Assembly: GCA_002727395.1 (NCBI GenBank)
Contig: PBWY01000027.1
Coordinates: 1-10,915 of the forward strand
DNA length: 10,915 nt
Source of the DNA: Rhodospirillales bacterium
GTDB taxonomy: Bacteria; Pseudomonadota; Alphaproteobacteria; MPNO01; UBA2964
Reading direction: 5' to 3'
In this document: one piece after another, positions 1-7,226 of the stretch
How positions within the stretch are numbered: the first letter of the stretch is position 1
Layout of the letters: every line of letters begins with the position of its first letter
Notes under the pieces: generated by a model
What the model saw: only the letters and a program-made list of their open reading frames with translations
Database searches by the model: none
Told to the model about the DNA's origin: nothing
Position numbers and translations under genes: made by a program

Positions 1-1500
1 GACTTTAACTGGATCTATAACACCTGATTTAACCAAGTCTTCATATTTTCCAGTCTGAGCGTTAAAACCTAGGGAAGCACCCTTGGATTCGAGTAACTTA
101 CCCGCAACAACCGCGCCTGACTCACCCGCGTTCTCGGCAATTTGACGCACCGGTGTCTGAATTGCCTTGCCAACAATATCAATGCCAACGCGCTGATCGT
201 CATTTGCTGGGCTAACTTTCTTAAGCGCTTTAGTTGCATAAATTAGTGCCGTTCCACCACCAGCAACAATACCTTCTTCAACTGCTGCTCTGGTAGCATT
301 CATTGCATCTTCAACGCGATCCCTTTTTTCTTTAACTTCTACTTCGGTTGCGCCGCCAACTTTAATCACAGCCACACCACCCGCAAGTTTAGCCAAACGC
401 TCTTGTAGCTTTTCGCGATCATAATCAGAAGATGTTTCCTCAATCTGGGCACGAATTTGATTACAACGTCCCTGGATCTCTCCTTTTTTTCCTGCCCCTT
501 CCACTATAGTGGTTTCTTCTTTAGTAAGAGAAACTTTTTTAGCAGAACCGAGCATATCCATGGTAACGTTCTCAAGCTTAATACCAAGATCTTCAGAAAT
601 GACCTGCCCACCGGTGAGAATAGCTATATCCTCAAGCATGGCTTTTCTACGATCACCAAATCCTGGAGCCTTTACAGCAGCAACTTTTAATCCACCACGT
701 AACTTATTAACCACTAATGTGGCCAAGGCTTCGCCCTCCACATCTTCGGCTACAATTATAAGAGGTCGTGTCGACTGAACAATCGATTCTAAAAGCGGCA
801 GTAAAGGTTGTAAACTTGACAGTTTAGCCTCGTGTAGAAGAATTAGAGGATCTTCCATGTCACAAACCATTTTTTCAGCGTTTGTAACAAAGTATGGCGA
901 AAGATAACCACGATCAAACTGCATACCTTCAACAACTTCAAGTTCCGTAGTTAATCCTTTGGCTTCTTCTACCGTAATGACGCCTTCCTTGCCCACTTTT
1001 TGCATCGCTGCTGAAATCATCTCACCAACTTCGGCATCACCATTTGCTGAAATTGTACCTACCTGTGCAATTTCCGCCTCATCCTTTACTCTTTTAGAAC
1101 GCGCCTTCAAGTCAGCAACCACTGCTTCGACCGCTGCATCAATGCCACGTTTAAGGTCCATAGGGTTCATACCCGCAGCAACTGCCTTGCAGCCTTCGCG
1201 AACAATAGCACCGGCTAAAACCGTAGCTGTTGTGGTGCCATCACCTGCTTCATCATTAGTTTTTGAAGCAACTTCACGCACCATTTGGGCGCCCATATTC
1301 TCAAATTTATCTGAAAGCTCGATTTCCTTTGCAACCGTAACACCATCTTTAGTTATTCTTGGTGCTCCAAAGGCTTTATCGAGAACGACGTTTCGCCCTT
1401 TCGGGCCAAGAGTTACCTTCACCGCATCGGCGAGAGTATCTACACCGGCCAGCATTTTATCTCTAGCCGCGGTATCAAATTTTACTTCTTTAGCTGCCAT
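1..1500 (-). CDS. groEL: 60 kDa chaperonin GroEL (C-terminus beyond the window)
   Basis: GroEL forms the cytoplasmic double-ring chaperonin that folds proteins in an ATP-driven cycle under a GroES lid. I translated the frame from ATG at 1500 to the window edge: 500 uninterrupted residues, so about 45 C-terminal residues are missing against the usual ~545. ATP-site residues keep the standard numbering: D52 (TKDGVTVAKE), the D87-G-T-T-T loop and D398 (RVEDAM). The stretch KLSSLQPLLPLLE near residue 230 has the form usual in alphaproteobacteria. A GGAG ribosome site lies in the 13-base gap after groES, nine bases before the ATG, so the two genes are one operon under the CIRCE promoter upstream of groES. 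I saw no unusual feature. Confidence 0.98.
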   Translation of the reverse strand, partial: MAAKEVKFDTAARDKMLAGVDTLADAVKVTLGPKGRNVVLDKAFGAPRITKDGVTVAKEIELSDKFENMGAQMVREVASKTNDEAGDGTTTATVLAGAIVREGCKAVAAGMNPMDLKRGIDAAVEAVVADLKARSKRVKDEAEIAQVGTISANGDAEVGEMISAAMQKVGKEGVITVEEAKGLTTELEVVEGMQFDRGYLSPYFVTNAEKMVCDMEDPLILLHEAKLSSLQPLLPLLESIVQSTRPLIIVAEDVEGEALATLVVNKLRGGLKVAAVKAPGFGDRRKAMLEDIAILTGGQVISEDLGIKLENVTMDMLGSAKKVSLTKEETTIVEGAGKKGEIQGRCNQIRAQIEETSSDYDREKLQERLAKLAGGVAVIKVGGATEVEVKEKRDRVEDAMNATRAAVEEGIVAGGGTALIYATKALKKVSPANDDQRVGIDIVGKAIQTPVRQIAENAGESGAVVAGKLLESKGASLGFNAQTGKYEDLVKSGVIDPVKV

Positions 1501-1513
1501 CGGTTCGTTCTCC

Positions 1514-1801
1514 TTACTCGATGATGCCCATAATGTCGGATTCCTTCATTATCAGGTAATCCTTGCCGTCCACCTTTATTTCGGTGCCGGACCACTTGCC
1601 GTAAAGGACACGATCGCCCTTTTTAACGTCAAGTGCACTGATTTTTCCGTCATCACCACGAACACCTGGTCCAGTAGAAATGACTTTCCCTTCCTGCGGC
1701 TTTTCCTGAGCCGTATCTGGGAGAATTACGCCGCCTGCTGTCTTAGCTTCAGCTTCGAGAGCCTCCACCACGACACGGTCATGCAATGGCCTAAATTTCA
1801 T
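1514..1801 (-). CDS. groES: 10 kDa co-chaperonin GroES
   Basis: GroES is the seven-membered lid that closes the GroEL folding chamber in the cytoplasm. The 95-residue product has the normal length and the family landmarks: PLHDRVVV at the N-terminus, the mobile loop around residues 16-33 (EAKTAGGVILPDTA), then EKPQEGKVISTGPG, the KWSGTEIKVDGKDYLIMKESDIMGII end and no gaps. The ATG at 1801 follows a GGAG ribosome site about eight bases upstream. It is the first gene of the groES-groEL operon, and its leader contains the CIRCE operator. Confidence 0.98.
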   Translation of the reverse strand: MKFRPLHDRVVVEALEAEAKTAGGVILPDTAQEKPQEGKVISTGPGVRGDDGKISALDVKKGDRVLYGKWSGTEIKVDGKDYLIMKESDIMGIIE

Positions 1802-1849
1802 TTGCGCACTCCAATTAACATTTGATATTAAAGGGGATATTATATTTTG

Positions 1850-1876
1850 TTAGCACTCTCCCCCAAAGAGTGCTCG
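1850..1876 (-). promoter_or_regulatory. CIRCE operator (HrcA binding site) of groESL
   Basis: The plus strand reads TTAGCACTC, a nine-base spacer, then GAGTGCTCG. The CIRCE consensus is TTAGCACTC-N9-GAGTGCTAA, so one half-site is perfect and the other matches seven of nine bases with exact spacing. Its outer edge lies one base from the -10 box of the groESL promoter, so bound HrcA would cover the transcription start. CIRCE near the mRNA 5' end is the known arrangement for HrcA repression of groESL. hrcA itself is not in the window. Confidence 0.95.
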
Positions 1877-1877
1877 T

Positions 1878-1906
1878 TATATAGGTATGACCAAAAGGGC
1901 TGTCAA
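1878..1906 (-). promoter_or_regulatory. groESL sigma70-type promoter
   Basis: Read on the minus strand, a perfect TTGACA (1906-1901) is followed by exactly 17 bases and then TATATA (1883-1878). Transcription would start near 1871, inside the CIRCE element, and run into groES about 70 bases later. A vegetative promoter overlapped by CIRCE fits repressor control rather than a dedicated heat-shock sigma factor. An additional sigma32 promoter is not excluded. Confidence 0.85.
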
Positions 1907-2014
1907 GAATTTCAAACTAAAAAATTAAATTTTTTTCGGTAAAATATAAAACATTCAATTTTTGAGAGAATTTTCTTGCTCTGATCAGAAGTAGTAATAT
2001 TTAGTAAAGTATCA

Positions 2015-3073
2015 ATGTTGAGTCAAAAATATACATCAACTTTCATGGCAAATAACCATTTTGTACAAAAACACTCAAAGCTTGTTGGGTTCTGGCTGAT
2101 GAGTTGCTGTCTAATGGTGGGATTCATGATTCTCCTCGGAGGCGCAACCAGATTAACAGAAAGTGGTTTATCAATTGTTGATTGGAAACCTTTTACTGGC
2201 CTTCTTCCGCCCACTAATCAAAATGATTGGAATGCTCTATTTTCTGCCTATAGAACCAGTCCCGAATTTTTAAAAATTAATTTTTGGATGAATGTTGAAG
2301 ATTTTAAATCTATTTATTGGCTTGAATATTTACATCGTCTTTGGGGTAGGCTCATTGGTGTAGTTTTCTTACTTCCATTTATCTATTTTTTGATACGCAG
2401 AAAAATTGGAATAAACCTTTCGTGGAAGTTAGGCGGTATATTTTTATTGATCTGCCTTCAGGGTTTACTCGGTTGGTATATGGTCAAAAGTGGATTAATT
2501 GACGAGCCTTATGTAAGCCAATACCGATTAGCAGCTCACCTTGGTCTCGCTTTTATTATTTTTGGCTTATTGTTCTGGTATTCCTTAAAATGCTTGGGCC
2601 AAAAGCGACATAGGTTCAAGGAGAGATGGTTGCATGTTAGCGCTTTCACAATTCTCTCTTGCATCTTTATTACGATCATTTGGGGAGCATTTGTAGCTGG
2701 CTTAGACGCGGGTCTAACTTATAATACCTTTCCATTTATGGACGGCAATATAGTTCCTAAAGACCTTTTAAATTTATCACCTTGGTGGATTAATTTTTTT
2801 GAAAATACTGCTGCGGTACAATTTACTCACCGCTACACCGCCGTTGGAACGGTTATATTTACGATTCTATTTTTCATATTCTCACTAAGAACATCCATAA
2901 ACACTGCAACCTCACGTTCGATCAAAATTCTTGTAATTTTAGCAGTTGGTCAAATGGCATTAGGCGTTGGGACTTTATTATTTGAAGTGGCAATGCCGCT
3001 TGGTTTATTTCATCAGTTTGGTGCACTTGCACTTTTTACATCATCAATTTGGGTCCTTTACCACCTGCGATAA
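2015..3073 (+). CDS. ctaA: Heme A synthase (CtaA/COX15 family)
   Basis: CtaA oxidises the C8 methyl of heme O to a formyl group, giving heme A for aa3-type cytochrome oxidase. It is an integral inner-membrane protein. The 352-residue product has about eight hydrophobic segments (roughly 23-44, 111-127, 138-157, 171-191, 207-230, 273-291, 302-323, 330-348). The four heme-ligand histidines are in place: H107 in EYLHRLWGR, H175 in AAHLGLAF, H272 in FTHRYTA and H333 in LFHQFGAL. The motif DAGLTYNTFPFMDG at 231-244 is typical. The start is uncertain: ATG 2015 has no good ribosome site, and ATG 2045 (MANNHF) would give 342 residues, also without a clear one. It is transcribed away from groESL. No oxidase or ctaB gene is next to it. 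Confidence 0.95.
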   Translation: MLSQKYTSTFMANNHFVQKHSKLVGFWLMSCCLMVGFMILLGGATRLTESGLSIVDWKPFTGLLPPTNQNDWNALFSAYRTSPEFLKINFWMNVEDFKSIYWLEYLHRLWGRLIGVVFLLPFIYFLIRRKIGINLSWKLGGIFLLICLQGLLGWYMVKSGLIDEPYVSQYRLAAHLGLAFIIFGLLFWYSLKCLGQKRHRFKERWLHVSAFTILSCIFITIIWGAFVAGLDAGLTYNTFPFMDGNIVPKDLLNLSPWWINFFENTAAVQFTHRYTAVGTVIFTILFFIFSLRTSINTATSRSIKILVILAVGQMALGVGTLLFEVAMPLGLFHQFGALALFTSSIWVLYHLR

Positions 3074-3131
3074 TAAAACATTATATAAGTTACACGTTCC
3101 CATTGTATTAGGTTTGCAACAACCTATCCTC

Positions 3132-3160
3132 TTGACGAAGTTAAAATACAAATGTAGTAA
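3132..3160 (+). promoter_or_regulatory. Putative promoter of the metZ riboswitch transcript
   Basis: TTGACG at 3132-3137 is a five-of-six match to the -35 box. A 17-base spacer leads to TAGTAA at 3155-3160, a weak -10 match (three of six). A start near 3167 would place the SAM-II aptamer at the very 5' end of the transcript, as expected for such leaders. The position supports the call more than the -10 sequence does. Confidence 0.5.
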
Positions 3161-3167
3161 CGCGATC

Positions 3168-3222
3168 TGTGGTGATTTGAGCCCGACTGGCTTGCGGCCA
3201 CTTAAAAAAAATCGCTAAAAGG
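3168..3222 (+). ncRNA. SAM-II riboswitch aptamer upstream of metZ
   Basis: The leader carries the SAM-II hallmarks in order: GTGGTGATTTG at 3169-3179, GGCTTGCGGCCAC at 3189-3201, an A-rich stretch TTAAAAAAAATC, then GCTAAAAGG at 3214-3222. GTGG (3169-3172) pairs with CCAC (3198-3201) to form stem P1. The conserved GCTAAAAGG tail supplies the strand that folds back as a pseudoknot in this class. SAM-II is known mainly from alphaproteobacteria, in front of methionine and SAM synthesis genes, and here it sits about 100 bases before metZ. The expected action is to lower metZ expression when S-adenosylmethionine is plentiful. The aptamer call rests on motif order and context, not on a covariance-model score. 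Confidence 0.9.
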
Positions 3223-3248
3223 TCGGCGTCTATCAATGCCCTGGCCTT
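3219..3248 (+). promoter_or_regulatory. Candidate antiterminator of the SAM-II switch
   Basis: AAGGTCGG (3219-3226) can pair over eight positions, two of them G-U, with CTGGCCTT (3241-3248). The first arm begins inside the conserved 3' tail of the aptamer and the second arm covers most of the left half of the terminator stem. The two hairpins therefore cannot coexist. When SAM holds the aptamer tail in its pseudoknot, the terminator is free to form; without SAM the antiterminator wins. This is inferred from base pairing only. Confidence 0.6.
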
Positions 3249-3266
3249 GTTGGTCGGGGTTTTTTT
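3239..3266 (+). terminator. Intrinsic terminator in the metZ leader
   Basis: CCCTGGCC (3239-3246) pairs with GGTCGGGG (3252-3259) across a five-base loop TTGTT. The eight-pair stem includes two G-U pairs and runs directly into seven T residues (3260-3266). It lies between the SAM-II aptamer and the metZ ribosome site, where a riboswitch-controlled attenuator belongs. A smaller competing hairpin, GGCGT (3225-3229) with ATGCC (3236-3240), overlaps its left foot. Confidence 0.85.
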
Positions 3267-3318
3267 ATTCGATGCTTTGACTGCTGAAATAAAATGGATA
3301 GAGCGGGAGGAAATAAAT

Positions 3319-4512
3319 ATGACAAATAAATTAAACGAGCAAAATTGGCGACCCAAAACCCAAATGGTGCGTGGCGGCACTCAACGCTCAATGTTTGATG
3401 AAACTAGTGAAGCAATATTCATGACTTCAGGTTTTATCTATAATAGAGCGGAAGATGCAGAAGCTGCATTTAAAAACGAAGTAGATCGCTTCATATATTC
3501 GCGATACGGGAATCCCACAAATGAAATGTTTCAGGACCGCCTTAGCCTATTGGAGGGTGCCGAGGCATGTCGAGCTACAGCAAGCGGTATGGCCGCAGTA
3601 TTTGCCTCCTTAGCTTGTCAAGTTAACGCCGGAGATCGCGTTGTGGGGTCTAGAGCCTTATTTGGCTCTTGCCAATTCATCCTAACGGAAATTCTTCCAC
3701 GTTTTGGTGTTGAGGTTGAGATCGTTGATGGTGCAAGTATCGATCAGTGGTCAAAGGCTCTAAGTAAACCAACGAAAGCCGTCTTTTTTGAAACTCCATC
3801 CAATCCTGGTCTCGAAATTATAGACATAGCCGCAGTTTGCAAAATAGCACACGAGGCAGGCGCCCTAGTCATAGTGGATAATGTTTTTGCTACACCTGTT
3901 TTACAACACCCATTGAAATTGGGAGCAGATATCGTTGTATATTCAACGACCAAACACATTGACGGACAGGGTCGTACTATGGGCGGTGCCATTCTTGGGT
4001 CAAAAGAATGGATAAATAATGTGTTAAGTCCCTTCTACCGGCATACTGGGCCTTCGATGAGTCCATTTAATGGATGGCTGCTTTTAAAAGGTTTGGAAAC
4101 ACTTGAAATGCGGGTAAAAACGCACTGCCAGAATGCGTTAGATATCGCCGAGTTTTTGGTCAAACACAAAACACCTACAAAAGTTCTTTATCCCGGACTA
4201 AACTCTCACCCTCAGTATGATTTAGCGACAGCACAGATGTCTGATTTCGGAACGGTGGTGTGTATAGATTTAGACGGACAAAAGAGTAATGCTTTTCGTT
4301 TTATGAATGCTTTACAATTAATAGATATTTCCAACAACCTTGGTGATTCAAAAAGCCTTACTACCCACCCTGCTACGACAACACACCAGAGAATATCTGA
4401 AGATGAAAGATCTAAATTAGGGATAACCGATGGTTTTGTGCGTCTTTCGATTGGGTTAGAGGATGTAGAGGACTTAAAAGAAGATATCGCCCAAGCTCTG
4501 GAAAAAGTATAA
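3319..4512 (+). CDS. metZ: O-succinylhomoserine sulfhydrylase (MetZ)
   Basis: MetZ is a cytoplasmic PLP enzyme that turns O-succinylhomoserine and sulfide into homocysteine, the direct sulfhydrylation route to methionine. The 397-residue product is of normal length for the Cys/Met-metabolism PLP family. Visible residues: SRYGNPT at 61-67, the PLP-ring stacking region ATASGMAAV near 87-94, D187 in VDNVFATP, and the Schiff-base K212 in VVYSTTKHIDGQG. RGGTQRS near 18-24 and the overall form favour MetZ over cystathionine gamma-synthase, though specificity among close relatives cannot be proven from sequence. ATG 3319 is chosen because GGGAGGA lies seven bases before it; upstream in-frame codons from 3247 overlap the terminator. 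SAM-II control fits a methionine biosynthesis role. apaG follows after 65 bases. Confidence 0.95.
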   Translation: MTNKLNEQNWRPKTQMVRGGTQRSMFDETSEAIFMTSGFIYNRAEDAEAAFKNEVDRFIYSRYGNPTNEMFQDRLSLLEGAEACRATASGMAAVFASLACQVNAGDRVVGSRALFGSCQFILTEILPRFGVEVEIVDGASIDQWSKALSKPTKAVFFETPSNPGLEIIDIAAVCKIAHEAGALVIVDNVFATPVLQHPLKLGADIVVYSTTKHIDGQGRTMGGAILGSKEWINNVLSPFYRHTGPSMSPFNGWLLLKGLETLEMRVKTHCQNALDIAEFLVKHKTPTKVLYPGLNSHPQYDLATAQMSDFGTVVCIDLDGQKSNAFRFMNALQLIDISNNLGDSKSLTTHPATTTHQRISEDERSKLGITDGFVRLSIGLEDVEDLKEDIAQALEKV

Positions 4513-4577
4513 CCGAACACTTAAATTAAAACTATTTTTTTTAAACAAACGAGCTTAAGAGCGTCATAGGAAGTAAA

Positions 4578-4970
4578 ATGTATGAAGCAATAACGAGGAG
4601 TATTAGTGTCTCTGTCGAACCAATTTTTTTAGAAGACCAGTCCTCGCCAGACGAGGATCATTATGTCTGGGCTTACCAGGTTAAAATAAAAAATAAGGGT
4701 TTGGAGCCCGTTCAGCTTTTAAACCGACATTGGCGTATAACGGATGCCCGTGGCCAGTTACAGGAGGTTAAAGGTGAAGGGGTTGTTGGCGAACAGCCAA
4801 TGTTAAAACCCGGGGAAGCATTTGAGTATACAAGTGGTACACCGCTTGCTACCCCATCCGGAATTATGTTTGGTTCCTATGAAATGGCAACTAAAACCGG
4901 CGAAAGATTCGATATAGAAATACCAGCTTTTTCCCTTGATAGTCCCTATCAAGCCAGACAGCTAAACTAA
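4578..4970 (+). CDS. apaG: ApaG-domain protein
   Basis: This is a small single-domain ApaG (DUF525) protein of 130 residues with a fibronectin-type-III-like beta fold. Its molecular role is not settled: in enterobacteria apaG is linked with apaH, which hydrolyses Ap4A, but no apaH is present here. The diagnostic core is continuous from about residue 36 to 100: KIKNKGLEPVQLLNRHWRI, TDARGQLQEVKGEGVVGEQP, LKPGEAFEYTSG, then TPSGIMFGSYEM. The glycine-rich GEGVVGE segment is the most conserved part of the family. AGGAAG lies four bases before the ATG. It follows metZ on the same strand with no clear terminator between them, so it may share the riboswitch-controlled transcript; metZ-apaG adjacency is something I recall from other alphaproteobacteria. 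Confidence 0.95.
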   Translation: MYEAITRSISVSVEPIFLEDQSSPDEDHYVWAYQVKIKNKGLEPVQLLNRHWRITDARGQLQEVKGEGVVGEQPMLKPGEAFEYTSGTPLATPSGIMFGSYEMATKTGERFDIEIPAFSLDSPYQARQLN

Positions 4971-5029
4971 TTGAATGCCAATTTTTTGCCAATGGGATAA
5001 AAAAAATTAATGGCAGGAGGTTATCAGTT

Positions 5030-5644
5030 ATGGATCAATTAAAACGCGTTATTGTTAGTAGCCCTAACGAGGTTACAGATCAACCCACTAAAGAGGATGC
5101 TGAAGAAGCGGTTCGCACGCTCCTGCTATGGGCTGGTGACGATCCTGACCGTGAAGGTCTTTTGGATACTCCGACGAGAGTTGTGAATGCTTACGGAGAG
5201 TTCTTTAGTGGCTACGAGACAGACCCCACTGAAATGTTGTCGCGTACCTTTGAAGAAGTCAGTGGTTACAATGATATTGTTCTATTGCGTGATATAACTT
5301 TTCAGTCCCATTGCGAGCATCATATGGTACCTATTGTAGGGACTGCGGATGTGGCATACCTGCCCGCTAGAAAAGTTGTAGGTATTAGTAAATTAGCTCG
5401 CGTCGTGGATGCTTATGCTCGACGGTTGCAAACCCAGGAAACCATGACCGCTCAAATTGCCGAGTGCATTGAAAAGTCCCTTAAACCTAGGGGTGTAGCT
5501 GTTATCATCAAAGCTCAACACCAGTGCATGACAACGCGTGGTGTTAAAAAACCAAACGTCGAAATGATTACCAGAACTTTCACAGGGTCGTTTTATGATG
5601 ATGTCAATATGGAACGCCGCCTTATGGAACTCATTAATTCGTAG
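5030..5644 (+). CDS. folE: GTP cyclohydrolase I (FolE)
   Basis: FolE converts GTP to 7,8-dihydroneopterin triphosphate, the first step of tetrahydrofolate synthesis, in the cytoplasm. The 204-residue protein is a normal type IA enzyme. The zinc ligands are present: C95 and H98 in QSHCEHHMVP, and C166 in HQCMTTRG. Other family marks are GLLDTPTRV at 43-51, VVGISKLARVVDAYARRLQTQE near 116-137 and TRTFTGSF at 181-188. An AGGAGG at 5015-5020 sits nine bases before the ATG. The 59-base gap from apaG contains TGCCAAT twice (4976-4982 and 4987-4993) and a TGGCA complement just before the ribosome site, which could fold weakly over the leader. The stop codon TAG lies inside the left arm of an inverted repeat. 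Confidence 0.97.
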   Translation: MDQLKRVIVSSPNEVTDQPTKEDAEEAVRTLLLWAGDDPDREGLLDTPTRVVNAYGEFFSGYETDPTEMLSRTFEEVSGYNDIVLLRDITFQSHCEHHMVPIVGTADVAYLPARKVVGISKLARVVDAYARRLQTQETMTAQIAECIEKSLKPRGVAVIIKAQHQCMTTRGVKKPNVEMITRTFTGSFYDDVNMERRLMELINS

Positions 5645-5763
5645 GTAAAGCGTAAACTAAATAGCCTAAAATAATTTCTGGCCATGCCTGACATTGTATC
5701 AGATAAATCTGTGTTATTGTGTTATAGACCATTTAGTTTAGGTTTTAGGTAATGCTTACCTAC
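5641..5763 (+). repeat. Bipartite inverted repeat between folE and trkH
   Basis: Two sets of arms face each other. GTAGGTAA (5641-5648) is the perfect inverse of TTACCTAC (5756-5763), and TAAACTAAAT (5653-5662) is the perfect inverse of ATTTAGTTTA (5731-5740). The right part also contains its own tight palindrome, TAGGTAA-TGC-TTACCTA (5746-5762), 15 bases before the trkH start. In between lies CAGAT-AA-ATCTG (5700-5711). There is no T-tract after either arm, so this is not a standard terminator. It could be a transcript hairpin or a set of binding sites ahead of trkH. Confidence 0.65.
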
Positions 5764-5777
5764 AGAGAAACAGCACG

Positions 5778-7226
5778 ATGATTGACCTCAGACCAGCCTT
5801 GTTTGTTATTGGTATCTTATTAACAACCATTGCAGTAGCAATGCTGGCGCCCTTTACCATAGACCTTATAAATGGACATCAAGATTGGAAAATTTTTGCT
5901 GCGGCTGGAACTCTAACTCTATTTGTTGGTGGTGTTTTAGTCCTTACTAACCAAGCTCCAATCCGAAAACTCTCAATACAACAAGCCTTTATTTTAACAG
6001 CTGCTAGCTGGCTATCAATCACCATGTTTGCTGCTCTGCCATTTGTTTTTTCCGAAGTCAAACTCAGTTATACGGATGCATTTTTTGAGGCGATGTCAGG
6101 AATAACAACTACTGGTTCCACAGTGATGACAGGCCTCGATAGCGCGCCCAAAGGAATTCTTTTGTGGAGGGCCTTACTCCAATGGTTAGGAGGTATTGGC
6201 ATAATTGTAATGGCCATAGCAGTGCTGCCAATGTTACGTGTGGGGGGAATGCAATTATTTAAGGTCGAAGCTTTTGAAACACAAGAAAAAGCTCTTCCAC
6301 GGGCAGGCCAAATAGCTGCCTGGATTACATTTTTATATATCGGCTTAACGATCATATGGGCTGTTGGTTTATGGATTTTGGATATGGATCGCTTTCCCGC
6401 CGTCATCCATGCCATGACTACTATTGCAACCGGAGGCTATTCTACCTCTGACCAATCCATTGCAATATTTAAAAATACCTCTGTCGAAATTTTCATTACT
6501 GTTGGCATGCTTGTCGGCGCCATGCCATTTTTACTTTATCTGCGCATGATACGCGAGGGATCATTTGCTCTGACACGTGACCCACAGGTCCGCTGTTTTC
6601 TTCTAATAGCTTTTTTTGCTTCAACTGCTGTAATTTTTTGGCTTTGGGCGACAAATAATTTTTCTTTCGACCAGGCAACCGTTACTGGGATTTTTAATAC
6701 GGTCTCAATAATGACTGGAACAGGTTACACCTCAGCAAATTATCAAAACTGGGGAGCCTTTCCAGTTGTAATATTATTTTTACTTATGTTTGTTGGCGGT
6801 TGTGCAGGTTCAACCGCATGTGGCATCAAAATCTTTCGCTTTCAGGTCTTATTTTCAACAATTCATTCCCAATTCCAAAAATTACTACAACCTCATGGAG
6901 TTTTTGTACCACATTATAACCACCGACCTATTGCTGAAGATGTTATCCACTCCGTGATGAATTTCTTTTGCCTTTTTATAGCAACCTTTGCTGCTTTAGC
7001 CCTTGTTTTAGGTGCAATAGGCTTAGATTATGTTACCGCGATTACGGGAGCGGCGACAGCGATTTGTAATGTGGGGCCAGCCATGGGCCCAATTATTGGA
7101 CCCTCTGGAAACTTTGCCTCCTTGCCTGACGCCGCGAAATGGAGCTTGTCAGCCGGCATGATTCTCGGACGCCTTGAGTTATTTACTATCCTAATCCTAT
7201 TTTTACCTTCTTTCTGGAAACGCTAA
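5778..7226 (+). CDS. trkH: Potassium uptake protein TrkH
   Basis: TrkH is the inner-membrane channel subunit of the Trk potassium uptake system, working with the cytoplasmic NAD/ATP-binding subunit TrkA, which is not in this window. The 482-residue product matches the usual length near 483. It shows the four pore repeats of the Trk/Ktr/HKT family, each with a filter glycine: SGITTTGSTV (around G113), TIATGGYST (G219), SIMTGTGYTS (G314-G316) and AICNVGPAMGP (G433). A C-terminal LGRLELFTILIL is typical. Hydrophobic helices run through the whole length. The ATG at 5778 has no strong ribosome site. An inverted repeat lies just upstream. Its TAA overlaps the stop of the convergent lipoprotein gene. 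Confidence 0.96.
   Translation: MIDLRPALFVIGILLTTIAVAMLAPFTIDLINGHQDWKIFAAAGTLTLFVGGVLVLTNQAPIRKLSIQQAFILTAASWLSITMFAALPFVFSEVKLSYTDAFFEAMSGITTTGSTVMTGLDSAPKGILLWRALLQWLGGIGIIVMAIAVLPMLRVGGMQLFKVEAFETQEKALPRAGQIAAWITFLYIGLTIIWAVGLWILDMDRFPAVIHAMTTIATGGYSTSDQSIAIFKNTSVEIFITVGMLVGAMPFLLYLRMIREGSFALTRDPQVRCFLLIAFFASTAVIFWLWATNNFSFDQATVTGIFNTVSIMTGTGYTSANYQNWGAFPVVILFLLMFVGGCAGSTACGIKIFRFQVLFSTIHSQFQKLLQPHGVFVPHYNHRPIAEDVIHSVMNFFCLFIATFAALALVLGAIGLDYVTAITGAATAICNVGPAMGPIIGPSGNFASLPDAAKWSLSAGMILGRLELFTILILFLPSFWKR

Noticed and set aside
959..1825. Long open frame on the plus strand opposite groEL and groES
   Set aside because: It is the antisense shadow of the two chaperonin genes, both verified codon by codon on the minus strand; its translation is low-complexity Ser/Ala/Thr-rich.
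1980..1989. Perfect ten-base palindrome TCTGATCAGA upstream of ctaA
   Set aside because: It is short and isolated, with no second copy or recognised regulator consensus. It may be part of the ctaA control region, but chance is a sufficient explanation.
1962..2003. A ctaA promoter among TTGAGA, TTGCTC, TAATAT and TATTTA
   Set aside because: No pair of hexamers has acceptable 16-18 base spacing with good matches in this A+T-rich gap, so I do not call a promoter.
3109..3126. Hairpin TAGGTT / AACCTA after ctaA as a terminator
   Set aside because: The stem is only six pairs, A+T-rich, and not followed by a T-tract.
4976..5015. TGCCAAT direct repeats with a TGGCA complement before folE as a riboswitch or operator
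   Set aside because: Pairing is only five bases with a long loop and matches no riboswitch class I know; noted in the folE entry only.
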